Shown: positions 1-9,531 of the stretch, piece by piece | Numbering within the stretch: the stretch's first letter is position 1 | Layout of the letters: the number at the start of each line of letters is the position of its first letter | DNA from: Zygnema cylindricum | Taxonomy: Eukaryota; Streptophyta; Zygnematophyceae; Zygnematales; Zygnemataceae | NCBI GenBank assembly: GCA_037447655.1 | Contig: JBBHKE010000403.1 | Location: 190,501-254,500, forward strand | DNA: 64,000 nucleotides | Direction: 5' to 3' | Made by a program: the position numbers and the translations under genes | Notes under the pieces: model-generated | The model's database searches: none | What the model was told of the DNA's origin: nothing | Seen by the model: the letters and a program-made list of their open reading frames with translations, nothing else

Positions 1-805
1 CCGGTCATTTGGAACAAGTAAGACCGCGGTTACGCCAAGGCAAACTTTTCCAGCTTTGTGCCAAAGTGGAAGCTTAAAATCGGCGCTAAGGCCACCATTG
101 GAGCCTTGCAGGCTGCACATTTGGACTTTTTTTCCTAGTAGGGGGAGGAGTCCCTCACTACTGGGAGGGCGTTTCCCCAAGCCGGTCATTTGGAACAAGT
201 AAGACCGCGGTTACGCCAAGGAAAAGGTGTTTGCCCCAAGCATTTCGGGAGCACTTTTCCGGCTTTGTGCCATAGAGTAAGCTTCAAATCGGCGATAAGG
301 CCACCATTGGAGCCTTGCAGGCTGCACATTTGCATTTTTTTTTCCTGGTAGGGGGAGGTGGTTCACTACTGGGAGGGCGTTTGCCCCAAGCCAGTCATTT
401 GGAACAAGTAAGACCGCAAATACGCCAAGGCAAAGGCGTTTGCCTTAAGCATATTTGGAGCACTTTTCCGGCTTTGTGCCATAGAGGAAGCTTTATATCG
501 GCGCTAAGGCCACCATTGGAGCCTTGCAGGCCACACATTTGCACTCTTTTTTCCTAGTATATGGAGGAGTCCCTCACTACTAGGAGGGTGTTTGCCCCAA
601 GCTGGTCATTTAGGACAAGTTAGACCGCGGTTACGCCAAAGCAAAGGCGTCAGCCGGTCATTTAGGACAAGTAAGACCGCGGTTATGCCAAGGCAAAGGC
701 GTTTGCCCTAAGCACTTTGGGAGCACTTATCCGGCTTTGTGCCATTGAGGAAGCTTTAAATCGGCGCTAGGGCAACCTTTGGAGCCTTTTAGTCTGCGGT
801 ATAAC
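1..805. repeat. Satellite with about 209-bp unit
   Basis: Diverged tandem copies begin at about 1, 182, 391, 602 and 654, each opening with CCGGTCATTTGGAACAAGTA or a close variant. Spacings are 181, 209, 211 and 52 bp, so the full unit is about 209 bp and two copies are shortened. Each unit contains a CTTTGTGCCA word, an AAGCTT site and a GGGGGAGGAG-like tract. The array runs off the left edge of the window. Small open frames inside it are not credible genes. Confidence 0.85.
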
Positions 806-890
806 TTTTTCCAATTTTCAGTATTCAAAATTAACTAGATATTTAATCAAGTATTTCTATCTTTTTTTGTGGGTTGCCGTTTGACCCCTC

Positions 891-1045
891 CGAAATTTGG
901 CTAAGAGTTGAAATCCGTGTACGCGCCGTTTGAAACACCCCGAAATTTGGCTAAATACCGGAATCCGTGTACAAGCTGTTGCCAAGAACCCAAAATTTGC
1001 CTAAGTATCAGAATTTGTGCACGTCCATTTTGGCTTAGTGTTGGA
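891..1045. repeat. 50-bp tandem repeat
   Basis: The word CGAAATTTGG followed by CTAA recurs at 891, 941 and 991 (the last degenerate), an exact 50-bp period. Each unit continues with AATCCGTGTAC and a short variable part. Related units return after the neighbouring 63-bp array. Confidence 0.8.
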
Positions 1046-1059
1046 AAACCTTTGATATT

Positions 1060-1374
1060 GGGGCTTATAAAACCCGAACTAACGAAATAAGCTTAATACC
1101 CAAATCGGTGTATTTTGATTTTGGGGCTTATAAAATCCAAACCCGAAAATTGGGCTTAATACCCAAATCGGTGTATTTCGATATTGGGGCTTATAAAACC
1201 TAAACCTGGAAATTGGGCTTAATTCCCAAACTGGTGTATTTCGATATTGGGGCTTATAAAACCTAAACCTGGAAATTGGGCTTAATTCCCAAACCGGTGT
1301 ATTTCGATGTTGGGGCTTATAAAACCCAAACCCGAGAATTCAGTTTAATACCTAAGCCGAGTCAAAAAACTTCA
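1060..1374. repeat. 63-bp tandem repeat, five units
   Basis: The word GGGGCTTATAAAA occurs at 1060, 1123, 1186, 1249 and 1312, an exact 63-bp period without indels. Units 3 and 4 are nearly identical. The unit carries a TTATAAAA box and a TTGGGCTTAAT motif. No coding potential is seen. Confidence 0.9.
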
Positions 1375-1530
1375 AAATTTGGCTAAGTACCGGAATCCGT
1401 TTACGCGCCATTTGAAACACCTCGAAAATTTCACTAAGTACCAGAAACTGTGTACGCCGAGTCAAAAATGTTCGAAATTTGGCTAAGTTCCAGAATCCTT
1501 GCTCATCAAATCAAATATTTCGAAATTTTG
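1375..1530. repeat. Diverged copies of the 50-bp repeat
   Basis: AAATTTGGCTAAGTACC-like units reappear here, with spacing near 50 bp but more mismatches. The 63-bp array therefore sits inside, or was amplified from, the 50-bp array. Confidence 0.6.
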
Positions 1531-2700
1531 GCCAAGGGTTGCATCTTTTTGTGTCATGTCAAAAGGCTGTCCGACGCATATATGACCTTTTTCATAAGGT
1601 AAAGGGGGAAGAGGAGAGGGAAGAAAAAGTGATGGAAAGCATTTGGCCCAAGCAAACAAATCACGTGTGAAATACAAGAGTTTTCACTAAGGTTTTTTGG
1701 TGATCTCATGATGTTAATCCCCTTGCCCACACTTCTCCTCTTCGGCTTTAACAGGCTCAAAATACTATGCCTTGCACTCCGGTTGTATGTATGCACTGAA
1801 TCAAACATGTTTTTTAGGCAGATTTTACAACAAGTTGGCATTTTCACCCGAGCGATTGGTGATGTTGGAAAACTGTTCAACGTTTCATTGTTGATATAAC
1901 TTAGTAAATTTGTTGATAATTTTATTTTGTAGTCCGTGTGTGGCACCATCCTATCGGAGTGGCACCTCGATAGGTTCGATCCCCCAAACGGACACAGCAA
2001 GACAACAATTCGCTCAAGTAAGACTAATGCGAGATAAATGAATTTAACCTTATGACTGATGCGAGATAAATGATTTCGAACTTTCTCGTTGTCTTGCGGT
2101 TAAGGTATACTAAGGTATTATGCGAAGGTAACCAGTGCCAAAGGTATTATGCTAAGGTAACCGGTGCAAAAATCTAGGCTATCTCGTGCGTTTAAGACGA
2201 ACCTTTCAGTAAAAGCATACATGATAGTAACCTACTAGAACATCGATATTGACATCGCACACGAGTAACTTTGTACTGCAGGCAAATAAGATTAACCCAC
2301 ACCCCTCTGCCAATGCTAACAAAAGGTTTGCTTTCGTGTGTGTAGAAATAACAATTTTTTTCTCCACAATCTAATATACCAACTTCTTCTATATAGCATT
2401 GCTGATTAGCTTTGAAAATAATCAGTCATATTTAGAAAATTTTGGATAAATGTGCAAAAGCAAGGAGGACACCCTTTCTATCTACATGTGAATGCGTGAA
2501 CCTCCAAATGGTTCACGACTTAAAATAGTCCAATGACGTCGCTTCGACAGAACTGACAGTCGATTTGTTTGTCACTTGCGTCGACGGTCCAGATCTGATA
2601 TTACAAAAATCGCATAGTTTGTGTCGACGGTCGAGATGCTACTCCACCCGAAATTATTAAAATTTGATGTCGGCCGGGATTCAAGGGAATGGAAGCTTGT
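1531..2700. other. No recognisable gene
   Basis: Short open frames on both strands show no family motif. The only structure seen is a two-unit 29-bp duplication at about 2112-2170 (AAGGTATTATG repeated). Confidence 0.4.
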
Positions 2701-2705
2701 ATGGT

Positions 2706-3075
2706 AGGACCGCAGATGCGGTCCACTTTGTCGTCGCGCGAATTCCAGATAATATAAGTCGTACGGTCGACGTGAAATGATCAAAATTGTCGTCGGCGAG
2801 AATCACGGAAAATGTATATAGTACGATAAGTTGTCGGTGAAAAATCCTGGAGAAATAAACAAGGTACGGCAGGACCGCAAGTACGGTCCAATTTGTGGCC
2901 GCGGGAATTCCGGTCGATGTAATTCGTACGGTCTACACGAAATAATCAAATCCGCCGTCAGCGGAAATCGCGGAAAATATACGTCGTACGGTTGGACCGC
3001 GAGTACGGTCCAAATCGTCATCTTGGGAATTACGGAAAATGTAGGTCGTACAGTACACGTCGTACAGTCCTACGA
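2706..3075. repeat. Diverged tandem repeat with palindromic heads
   Basis: Units start near 2706, 2871 and 2995 with GGACCGCNNNTNCGGTCC-like palindromes. They continue with a GAATTCC or GAATTAC word, then AATNNCGGAAAAT and GTCGTACGG. Unit length is about 125-165 bp. Long internal palindromes suggest cruciform potential. Confidence 0.65.
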
Positions 3076-3099
3076 AACCCAAATAACACCCAAATACAA

Positions 3100-4226
3100 A
3101 TTAGTGTAGCGCTTGCCCTTCCTAACACCTAAATATAAACAACTAAAATGGCCGACGAGATGCGGCATGACACAGGCAAAAAATCTGACGGACTACACCC
3201 CTGTGTAGCATAGACTCGCGTGAGTCCGCAGCAACAAGAATCACTGAATTTGGTCAACTGAATTGATAGTCATGGCTGGCGAAAGTTTGCCTTTTGTACA
3301 AATGCTCTCTGGAGAGAGGTGGCTACCTACCTGAAATATTCTAAGTCCTAAACCCCTCTCTAATCCCTCTTGTACTGAGGTACGCACTAATCATATTTAT
3401 GTGTAGTACATAAAGGTACAGGTGTCGGTGTACCTTTTGTACGGCCATCATACGACAGGCCAAAAACCAGTACGTGTCTTATCCGGACTCGTTCTTTCAA
3501 TTCCCAAATTCGTGCTGCCAAATATTATCTCTCCACCTGGCTCCAGGTCATGCCAGAAAAACGCTCCAGTACAAAAAAGTACAAGTGTCGGAGTACTTTC
3601 TGTATGTGCATTGTACGAAATCGCCATATTGCGACATTTGTCACTTCCGAACTTGTTTTTTTCCGTTCCGAAAATTCCGTAAACCCGTATGATGGTGACA
3701 CGTGTCATCCGGAGTGGCGGCGTCTGCAAAATGCCAAATTGTCCTTTCCGCGATGTCGGCGCTAACCACGAGCGTCCGATTAACATCGTCATTTAAAACG
3801 GACCGTCGAAATAAATGTCCGTACTATTTATTTCGTCCGGTACTAGAAATACAGTTGTTTCTATGCCCTATATAGCGTAATCCAGCTAAATGGAAAAAAC
3901 CCTACTTGTAACTATTTATATATCTATCAAACACCATATGTCTTAGCATTAGTTGTAGACTAAATGGACAAAGCTATTGGCTACGGGAAGTTTGACGGAC
4001 GATAGGTACCAGGATCAATTCCTGAGTTTGTCAAATATCCTTTTATAAACATACCTATTATCTACTCCTGTCTCTCTAGAGAGCTTAGGCAGCCATGGCT
4101 CTAGCTCCCTCTCCAGTCTTTAGTGAGTACAACAAGTGTGGGGGCTTGGAGAAGGAAGTTAGAAACAGACTGCCTCTGCTACTTTTCTATCCTAAAACAG
4201 ACCTAGAAAATACATAAATATCAACA
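3100..4226 (-). mobile_element. Solo copia-type LTR, related to families C/D
   Basis: Read on the minus strand this begins with TGTTGATATTTATG at 4226 and follows the order of the C and D LTRs further right: TTTTCTAGGTCT, an AGCCATGGCT block, a tRNA-like AGGATCAATTCCT segment near 4015, GTACGG-rich stretches, and a CTACACAGGGGTGTAGTC-like hairpin near 3190. The inner (left) end is diverged, so its limit is uncertain. No internal coding region is attached and no target duplication was identified. It abuts the piggyBac relic. Confidence 0.65.
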
Positions 4227-4285
4227 GCTATGTGGAATTGTTGGAGCTACCAGAGGACAAAAGAAATGATGAGACATAGTACTTT

Positions 4286-5895
4286 ATGTCAGATATTCCT
4301 TGTAGAGAAGCATTGGCAAAAAAAATGAGAAATTTGAGAGTAAGGGGTTCTAGTGTAAACTATGATGACAAAGATATCACATTATTGGCGCGAAGATTGG
4401 GTCAGTGCATCAAAATATTAACCTTCGATGATAAAAAACGTTTCCCGAAGTTAGTGAAAGAGTATAACTCTTGGACCCTCTCTAATTATATCTCTGCGGT
4501 TGTCCCTCCTAAGAGTTGGAAAAAAGTAATGCCTATCTCTCTCATAGATTTTGAAGGAAATTATTTCCCATATCGTGGGCCGGAGATAACCGAAAACACT
4601 GGGATGCCCGCTCCCGCAATGAAAGCAGAGGTACATTTATCGTCTTTCTCAACAGTCTGAAAACGTATATAATATCAAAAATAATGCATCATAAAAAAAG
4701 TTTGACATTGACATTTGTTGGGTGTGATTGGCAATCTCAATTAGTGGCGGAAGAGAAAAGGCATGGGACATGGATAGACTTTCCACAAGGAGAAAAAAAA
4801 GAGTTTGTAGTGCAAGTAAAGAATCTTCGAGGGAGACATCGGTGACAGAAGAGTTGCAAAAGATTGATGAGGAAAAATGTGGAGTTGGAGAAAAGTATAT
4901 TTAAAAGCAAACGCGGCCGTCCTAAAAAAGTACGAAGGGGGCCTAAACCCCGTCCATCACCGAGTTTCGAAGGCGCTGAAGAGGAAACTGAGACACCGAG
5001 GAAGACAAGGACGAATGGGATAGAAATGCTCTTATTGAAGAGAGTTAAAGCGAGTGGGAGGATGATTCGTCAGCGGACGAAAACGAAGACAAAAAAGATG
5101 AGGCGAGTGGAGAGTATTCAAGGGACTTGAAAAATGTAGATGAGTGGCTTCGACCTTTTCACTACTTGCAAAGCAAAATCACTTGGAATAGACTGAAAAT
5201 TTTTGATCGGGAAGAGAGGCTCATAGAGGTAGAACGACAGCTCCAACTGCCAGAAAAAATAGAGGTGGGGAAAGTGCTCTTAATGAATGGTTGGAAAAGC
5301 ACAAAGAAAACGGCTGCAAGTATATTTCTAGCGTTAACTCGTATGTCTTTTTGGAAAAACTTTGAAAATCAATGTAACGCTTATGGGCAGGAAAGATACT
5401 CACTCAAATTAGCTGCGTACCAGAGGAAAGAGAGGGCGACTACACCGCAACAGTGGAAAGACATTAAAATGGGAGAAATGTTCGCATTTCTGTGCATGCT
5501 GATTTGCAATGGGATTGAAAGGTCGTCTTCTGACTCAAAGACGTTTCGTAAAGGGACCAGCGGAGATTTAGAGTACCCAAACAAAGGTAGAATAATACTA
5601 GAGAAGAGATTTTCTCAAATCAAGAGGAATTTACACAGAAGGTCTAATAAGTACAGACCGTCAAAGCAACAAGATCCGCAACGTTGGGCGTTATGGCAGG
5701 TAAGGTGTCTGTTGCATTTGTGTGGTATGACCATATGCATGTTTGATGTTTATTTTAGCCAACAACACAAAACTGTTGCATAACGATTAAACTCTGCAAA
5801 GTTTGCGCGTTGGACATGTTGAACAGTTGATGAAGGAGCATAAAGAAACTTTTATGCAGTATTATCGGCCAGGAAATTTATGTATTTTCTAGGTC
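4286..5895 (+). pseudogene. piggyBac-type transposase, N-terminal part (broken)
   Basis: This is the first of three pieces of one DDE_Tnp_1_7 (piggyBac) transposase. An unrecognised 124-residue frame opens at 4286. A basic AT-hook-like segment (KRGRPKK, near 4906) follows, then an acidic linker near 5040-5100 and the transposase N-terminal region from 5127. The WKDIKMGEMFAFLCMLI stretch near 5457 and a YYRPGNLCI stretch at 5854-5883 match the family pattern that leads into the first catalytic aspartate. Several stops and frame changes are present. A possible GT-AG intron lies at 5701-5759 (CAG before GTAAGG, TTTATTTTAG at the end), but the frames do not join cleanly. The gene is cut at 5895 by a solo LTR exactly where the first catalytic Asp should follow. 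The family call is firm; whether 4286-4660 belongs to it is not. Confidence 0.75.
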
Positions 5896-7104
5896 TGTAT
5901 TGGAAAAATAAATAGTGTACGTCAGCAAAGGCAGCCTGCTTCTCGCTCAACTCTCTCTGGTCCCCATACTTGTTGCAATCAGTGAAGACCAGAGAGAGAG
6001 CTAGAGCCATGGCTGTCTGAAGAGGATGGGCTAATTCGTAGTTTGTACCAAAGGAGGACTGCCAGAATTAGGTTTTGATCTTCGTACCTACCATCCTCAA
6101 GAGCCGTTAGCTTTAGCGTATAGCTAAGAGTCAACGATGAAGTGCGTCGGGTATAATAGGTATTTATAAATGTACAAGTAGAGAATTCTAAACAACAAAC
6201 AAATAACCAAAAGCTGCTCTAGACCAGATTTGAACAAGGATCTAAGTAAGTAGTTGTAGTGGTATGCCTTATCCAATAAGGCATTAACGAAACGATACAC
6301 GTGACGGGTTTCAAAGAAATATATTCATTAACGCAACAGCTAATTAACACCAGACTAACGAAGAGGAACAATTCATGCATCTACGTGAATCTGAACCGTG
6401 TAAAATATGTTTTTATCAAACGGCCGGCATTATAGCCGCCACGTGAAGTGAGCTTTTGGCGTCATTCGAAGATAGCATCACCCGGTGCCACGTGGCGTCA
6501 CATTATTTGATACCGAAGAAGATGGGAGGAGGAATCATGGCTCCCGATTTGACAAGTGTCACCTTGTAGACCATGTCGTACAATGGCCGTACAATAAGTA
6601 CATCTCCCATTGTACCTTCTTGTACTATATAGTGTTCTTATTGGACTAAGGTTTAGTAGTAGGTAGTCATGATTAGGCAGACCAAGACTTAGTGATATTT
6701 AGGTACCTCTCTCTAAGAGAGCTTGTAACTATAAAGGTCATCTTTGACCAGCCATAACTTAATGCTCAAGTGAGCAAATTCAGTGATTCTTTTTGCTGTG
6801 GACTCAGGGGAGTCCAAGCTACACAAGGGTGTAGTCGGTCTGAGTCTTTGCGTGCCAGGGTGGCACTTATTGAGTAGGAAACTCAAAGTGGGGAACATAG
6901 TCCAGAACACGTATTCAAGCTTTGCATTCTGTGGTGGAACTGAGCACACAAAAGGTCTTCTCTGCACAAGGGTGAAGGTGTATAGGGGTTCTGATTTTCA
7001 AAATATCATTCATTTGGGTTTATATCAACTTGGAGTCAGCACTGTCTAGATTAGCTTCTTTTAGATCTGCGAACTTTGTGGGCAATAAAGCCCATAGAAT
7101 TTCA
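5896..7104 (+). mobile_element. Solo LTR, copia type (family D), inside piggyBac
   Basis: It starts TGTATTGGAAAA and ends GAATTTCA, the same terminal form as the B (AAATTTCA) and C (GAGTTTCA) LTRs. About 6285-6750 is closely related to the B LTR, while both flanks of that segment are different, so the LTR is a mosaic. The last about 170 bp match the inner end of the fragment at 22179-22955. The flanking sequences are consecutive parts of the piggyBac frame, showing that this is an insertion. The flanks AGGTC and AGTCT are not an exact target duplication. Confidence 0.8.
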
Positions 7105-7366
7105 AGTCTGGAAGAGAGTTGGATTCCGGACAATAGTATGCTGAACCCCATAAAACGTTTCTCTTCTAGTAAACCGAAGTCTAAACACGGGATGCAACAA
7201 TTCGCGCTAAATGACGCGGTGACAATGTAACAGTTGACCTACGAGATAGACGTTAAAGGTGGATTATTTAGTGGAGTTGGTGCCCGAGCAAGGATAATAA
7301 GGGCGTTATGTGAATCAGTAAACGAGGACAAGAGGGTCGTTATGATGGATAGAATGTACACATGGG
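7105..7366 (+). pseudogene. piggyBac-type transposase, middle part (broken)
   Basis: This continues the transposase after the solo LTR. LEESWIP corresponds to the DES-MIP region around the first catalytic residue, where Asp is replaced. KPKSKHGMQQFAL fits the family's KP-K-GIK block. LFSGVGARARII is followed by VVMMDRMYT, which carries the second catalytic Asp. An in-frame TAA stands at 7228-7230. The piece ends at about 7366, where copia family A sequence begins. The next residues of the transposase are found 10.9 kb away at 18221. Confidence 0.8.
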
Positions 7367-7698
7367 TTGTGGATTTGAGGCAGCTAGTGCCTCTGAAGAA
7401 GAATAAGAAGCAGTAGCAGCAGCAGTTGCCATAATCATAATCAAAGTACAAAGAGGAAACTCTCACGAATACCCACAAATAACCAACTTCACAATGAAGC
7501 TCCAAGCAAATAAAACACACACTAGGTCTGCAAATTTCCACAATGAAGTAAATACACCAAAGAAAACACATGCAGAATTTTACACAATTCTGCCAAAAGA
7601 TCAGAATGATCTTATAATTAAAAAGACCCAAAAATTGCTTCGCATTTTTTCATACAAAGAAAAACCTAACTTCCAAAATATTCTAAGTCCAACATATA
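7367..7698 (-). mobile_element. Copia family A unit A0: gag start, leader and LTR part
   Basis: Read on the minus strand, this is the start of family A gag (ATG followed by an Ala/Ser-rich stretch, cut after roughly 20 codons), its leader and the inner part of the LTR. It is collinear with 11935-12238 and 17215-17520. The rest of gag-pol is absent because the copy joins piggyBac directly. The LTR is interrupted by the N gap. Confidence 0.8.
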
Positions 7699-7708
7699 NN
7701 NNNNNNNN
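7699..7708. other. Assembly gap (10 N)
   Basis: Ten N. By comparison with the intact A1/A2 junction, the left edge corresponds to about 12238 and the ordinary sequence resumes (about 7785) at the equivalent of about 13042. Roughly 0.8 kb, the outer LTR plus the RNase H tail, should lie here. The gap length is therefore nominal. Confidence 0.95.
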
Positions 7709-7783
7709 ACCTGGAGTTTATCACACCACACTGTTGGTCCGTCGATATCGCTAACGTAGATTGGGTTCAGTAGTGAAGTTTTC
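7709..7783. other. Exact mirror-image copy of 7835-7909
   Basis: Reading this segment backwards, without complementing, gives 7835-7909 exactly over 75 bases. It starts at the first base after the gap. It replaces the genuine end of the A1 RNase H region and produces a meaningless C-terminus. It is most likely an assembly or gap-filling artefact. Confidence 0.95.
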
Positions 7784-9289
7784 CTGTTCATCACCTTCTC
7801 TCTTACAAAATGCAGCTTGATATCAATGTGCTTGCTTTTGAAGTGATGACTTGGGTTAGATGCAATCGCTATAGCTGCCTGGTTGTCACACCACACTATT
7901 TGAGGTCCAGATTGCATGAAATGAAGTTCTTGAAGGAGAGACTTTACCCAAAGTAACTCCTTAACAGTTGAGCTGGCTGCCATGTATTCAACCTCCATTG
8001 TAGACTGAACTGTGACTTTCTGAAGCTTGCAGCTCCAGCAGCATGTTCCACTTCTAATCTTCAAAATGAATCCGGTAGTGGAGTGGCGGCTTGGCATGTC
8101 TCCGTAACTCGCATCGCTCCAAGTCTAAATTTTTACTTCACCTCCACCGAGAGCAAGTCGCAAATTCCGTGTCCCTGCAAGATACCGCAGAACCCTCTTT
8201 GCTGCCTCCCAATCCGATCTCCTCCGATTTTGTAAACTATGGCTTAAAGCACCGACTGCTGCCGCAATATTCGGACGTGTGCAATTCATGAAGTAGATTA
8301 GACTGTCGAGAATATGACGATATGGAATGGCAACCATAAAATCTGCCTCCCATGATTCCAAGGTGTCATCAAAAATGACTCCTCCATCGGTCTCCGTGCC
8401 TTCCACCTTTTGCTTAAATTCCATGGGAGTGGCACTTCCCTTGGCCTCTCCCATGCCAAACTTTTCAAGCATGTTCCCAATCGCTTCCCGCTGCGTTAGA
8501 TAAATCATTCCCCGATGTCTATCCCTTTCTACTTGAATTCCAAAAATGTACTTTGCCTCCCCTAAATCTTTCATCTCAAATCTGGAATTCAAGGCTGCCT
8601 TTATTTTGTTAATCTCATTTAATAACTTACTTAGTAGCATCAAATCATCTACATACACGGCAATGTAAATAATCCCATCTTCCCCTTCCATAACATAGAC
8701 TGAGTGATCCGAACTAATCCTCACAAAGCCGAGACTAGTTAGAAACTCATCTAGTTTCAGATTCCACTGACGTAGAGCCTGCTTCAGTCCGTACAAGGAT
8801 TTCAACAGCTTACACACCAGATTTTCTTTTTCGGTCTCTGTATACATTTCAGGTTGTTTTATATAGATCACTTCCTCTAAATTTCCATGCAAAAAGGTTG
8901 TCTTAACATCCATTTGATGTAATTCCATATTCTCAATGGCTGCTAAAGACAACAAAATTCTAACAGTTGGAAAACGGAGAACCGGTGAGAAAGTCTCTTC
9001 ATAGTCAATTCCCTCCTTTTGACTATAGCCTTTTGCAACAAGCCTAGCCTTATATCTTTCAATTGAAATATCCGGATTCAGCTTAACTTTAAAAACCCAC
9101 TTACACCCGATGGCTTTCCGATCCGGTGGAAGCTCCACAAGCTCCCAAGTTTGAGCCTCCATAATCGATCTCATTTCATCATTCGCCGCAGAAATCCATT
9201 GATCCTTTTCCGGGGCTGAAAAGGCTTCCCGTATGGTGACCGGCTCTATCGTAGTGGCAAAAAATAGAGCATGTTCCACCAGTTCACTT

Positions 9290-9384
9290 TGCAGTGTCGC
9301 AGCATCGCAGCGTCGTAGCAACATCGCAGCTTTGCAACTTCGCAGCTTCGCAGTTTCGCAGTTTCGCAGTTTCACAGTTTTCAT
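9290..9384. repeat. 8-bp minisatellite inside A1 pol
   Basis: Imperfect repeats of CGCAGCTT / CGCAGTTT with an 8-bp period, lying in the linker between integrase and RT. Because 8 is not a multiple of 3, changes in copy number shift the pol frame. The A2 copy (14544-14658) has a different repeat composition. Confidence 0.8.
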
Positions 9385-9496
9385 CTAGATCTAACGTGCT
9401 GACAGAAAGGAGAGCAGCTTCGCAGTTCCGCAGCCTGGTGCTTTGCCTTCTTCCCCCCGGAAAATTTGAGGAGAACTGTTGGAGCCAACCGTGTCC

Positions 9497-9531
9497 GCCG
9501 AGGAGGAGGAGGAGGAGGAGGAGGAGGAGGT
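9497..9531. repeat. GGA triplet run (polyproline on minus strand)
   Basis: An uninterrupted GAG-GAG-GAG run encodes about ten consecutive prolines in the A1 integrase-RT linker. The A2 counterpart at about 14776-14822 is longer and interrupted. Confidence 0.85.

Noticed and set aside
1-1530. CRISPR-like array
   Set aside because: Repeat units are contiguous without unique spacers, and the window is eukaryotic.
1554-2000. 148-codon open frame on the minus strand
   Set aside because: No family motif and no coding-like composition; it lies next to satellites.
5896-7104. Exact target duplication of the solo LTR
   Set aside because: AGGTC and AGTCT are similar but not aligned as a 5-bp direct repeat.
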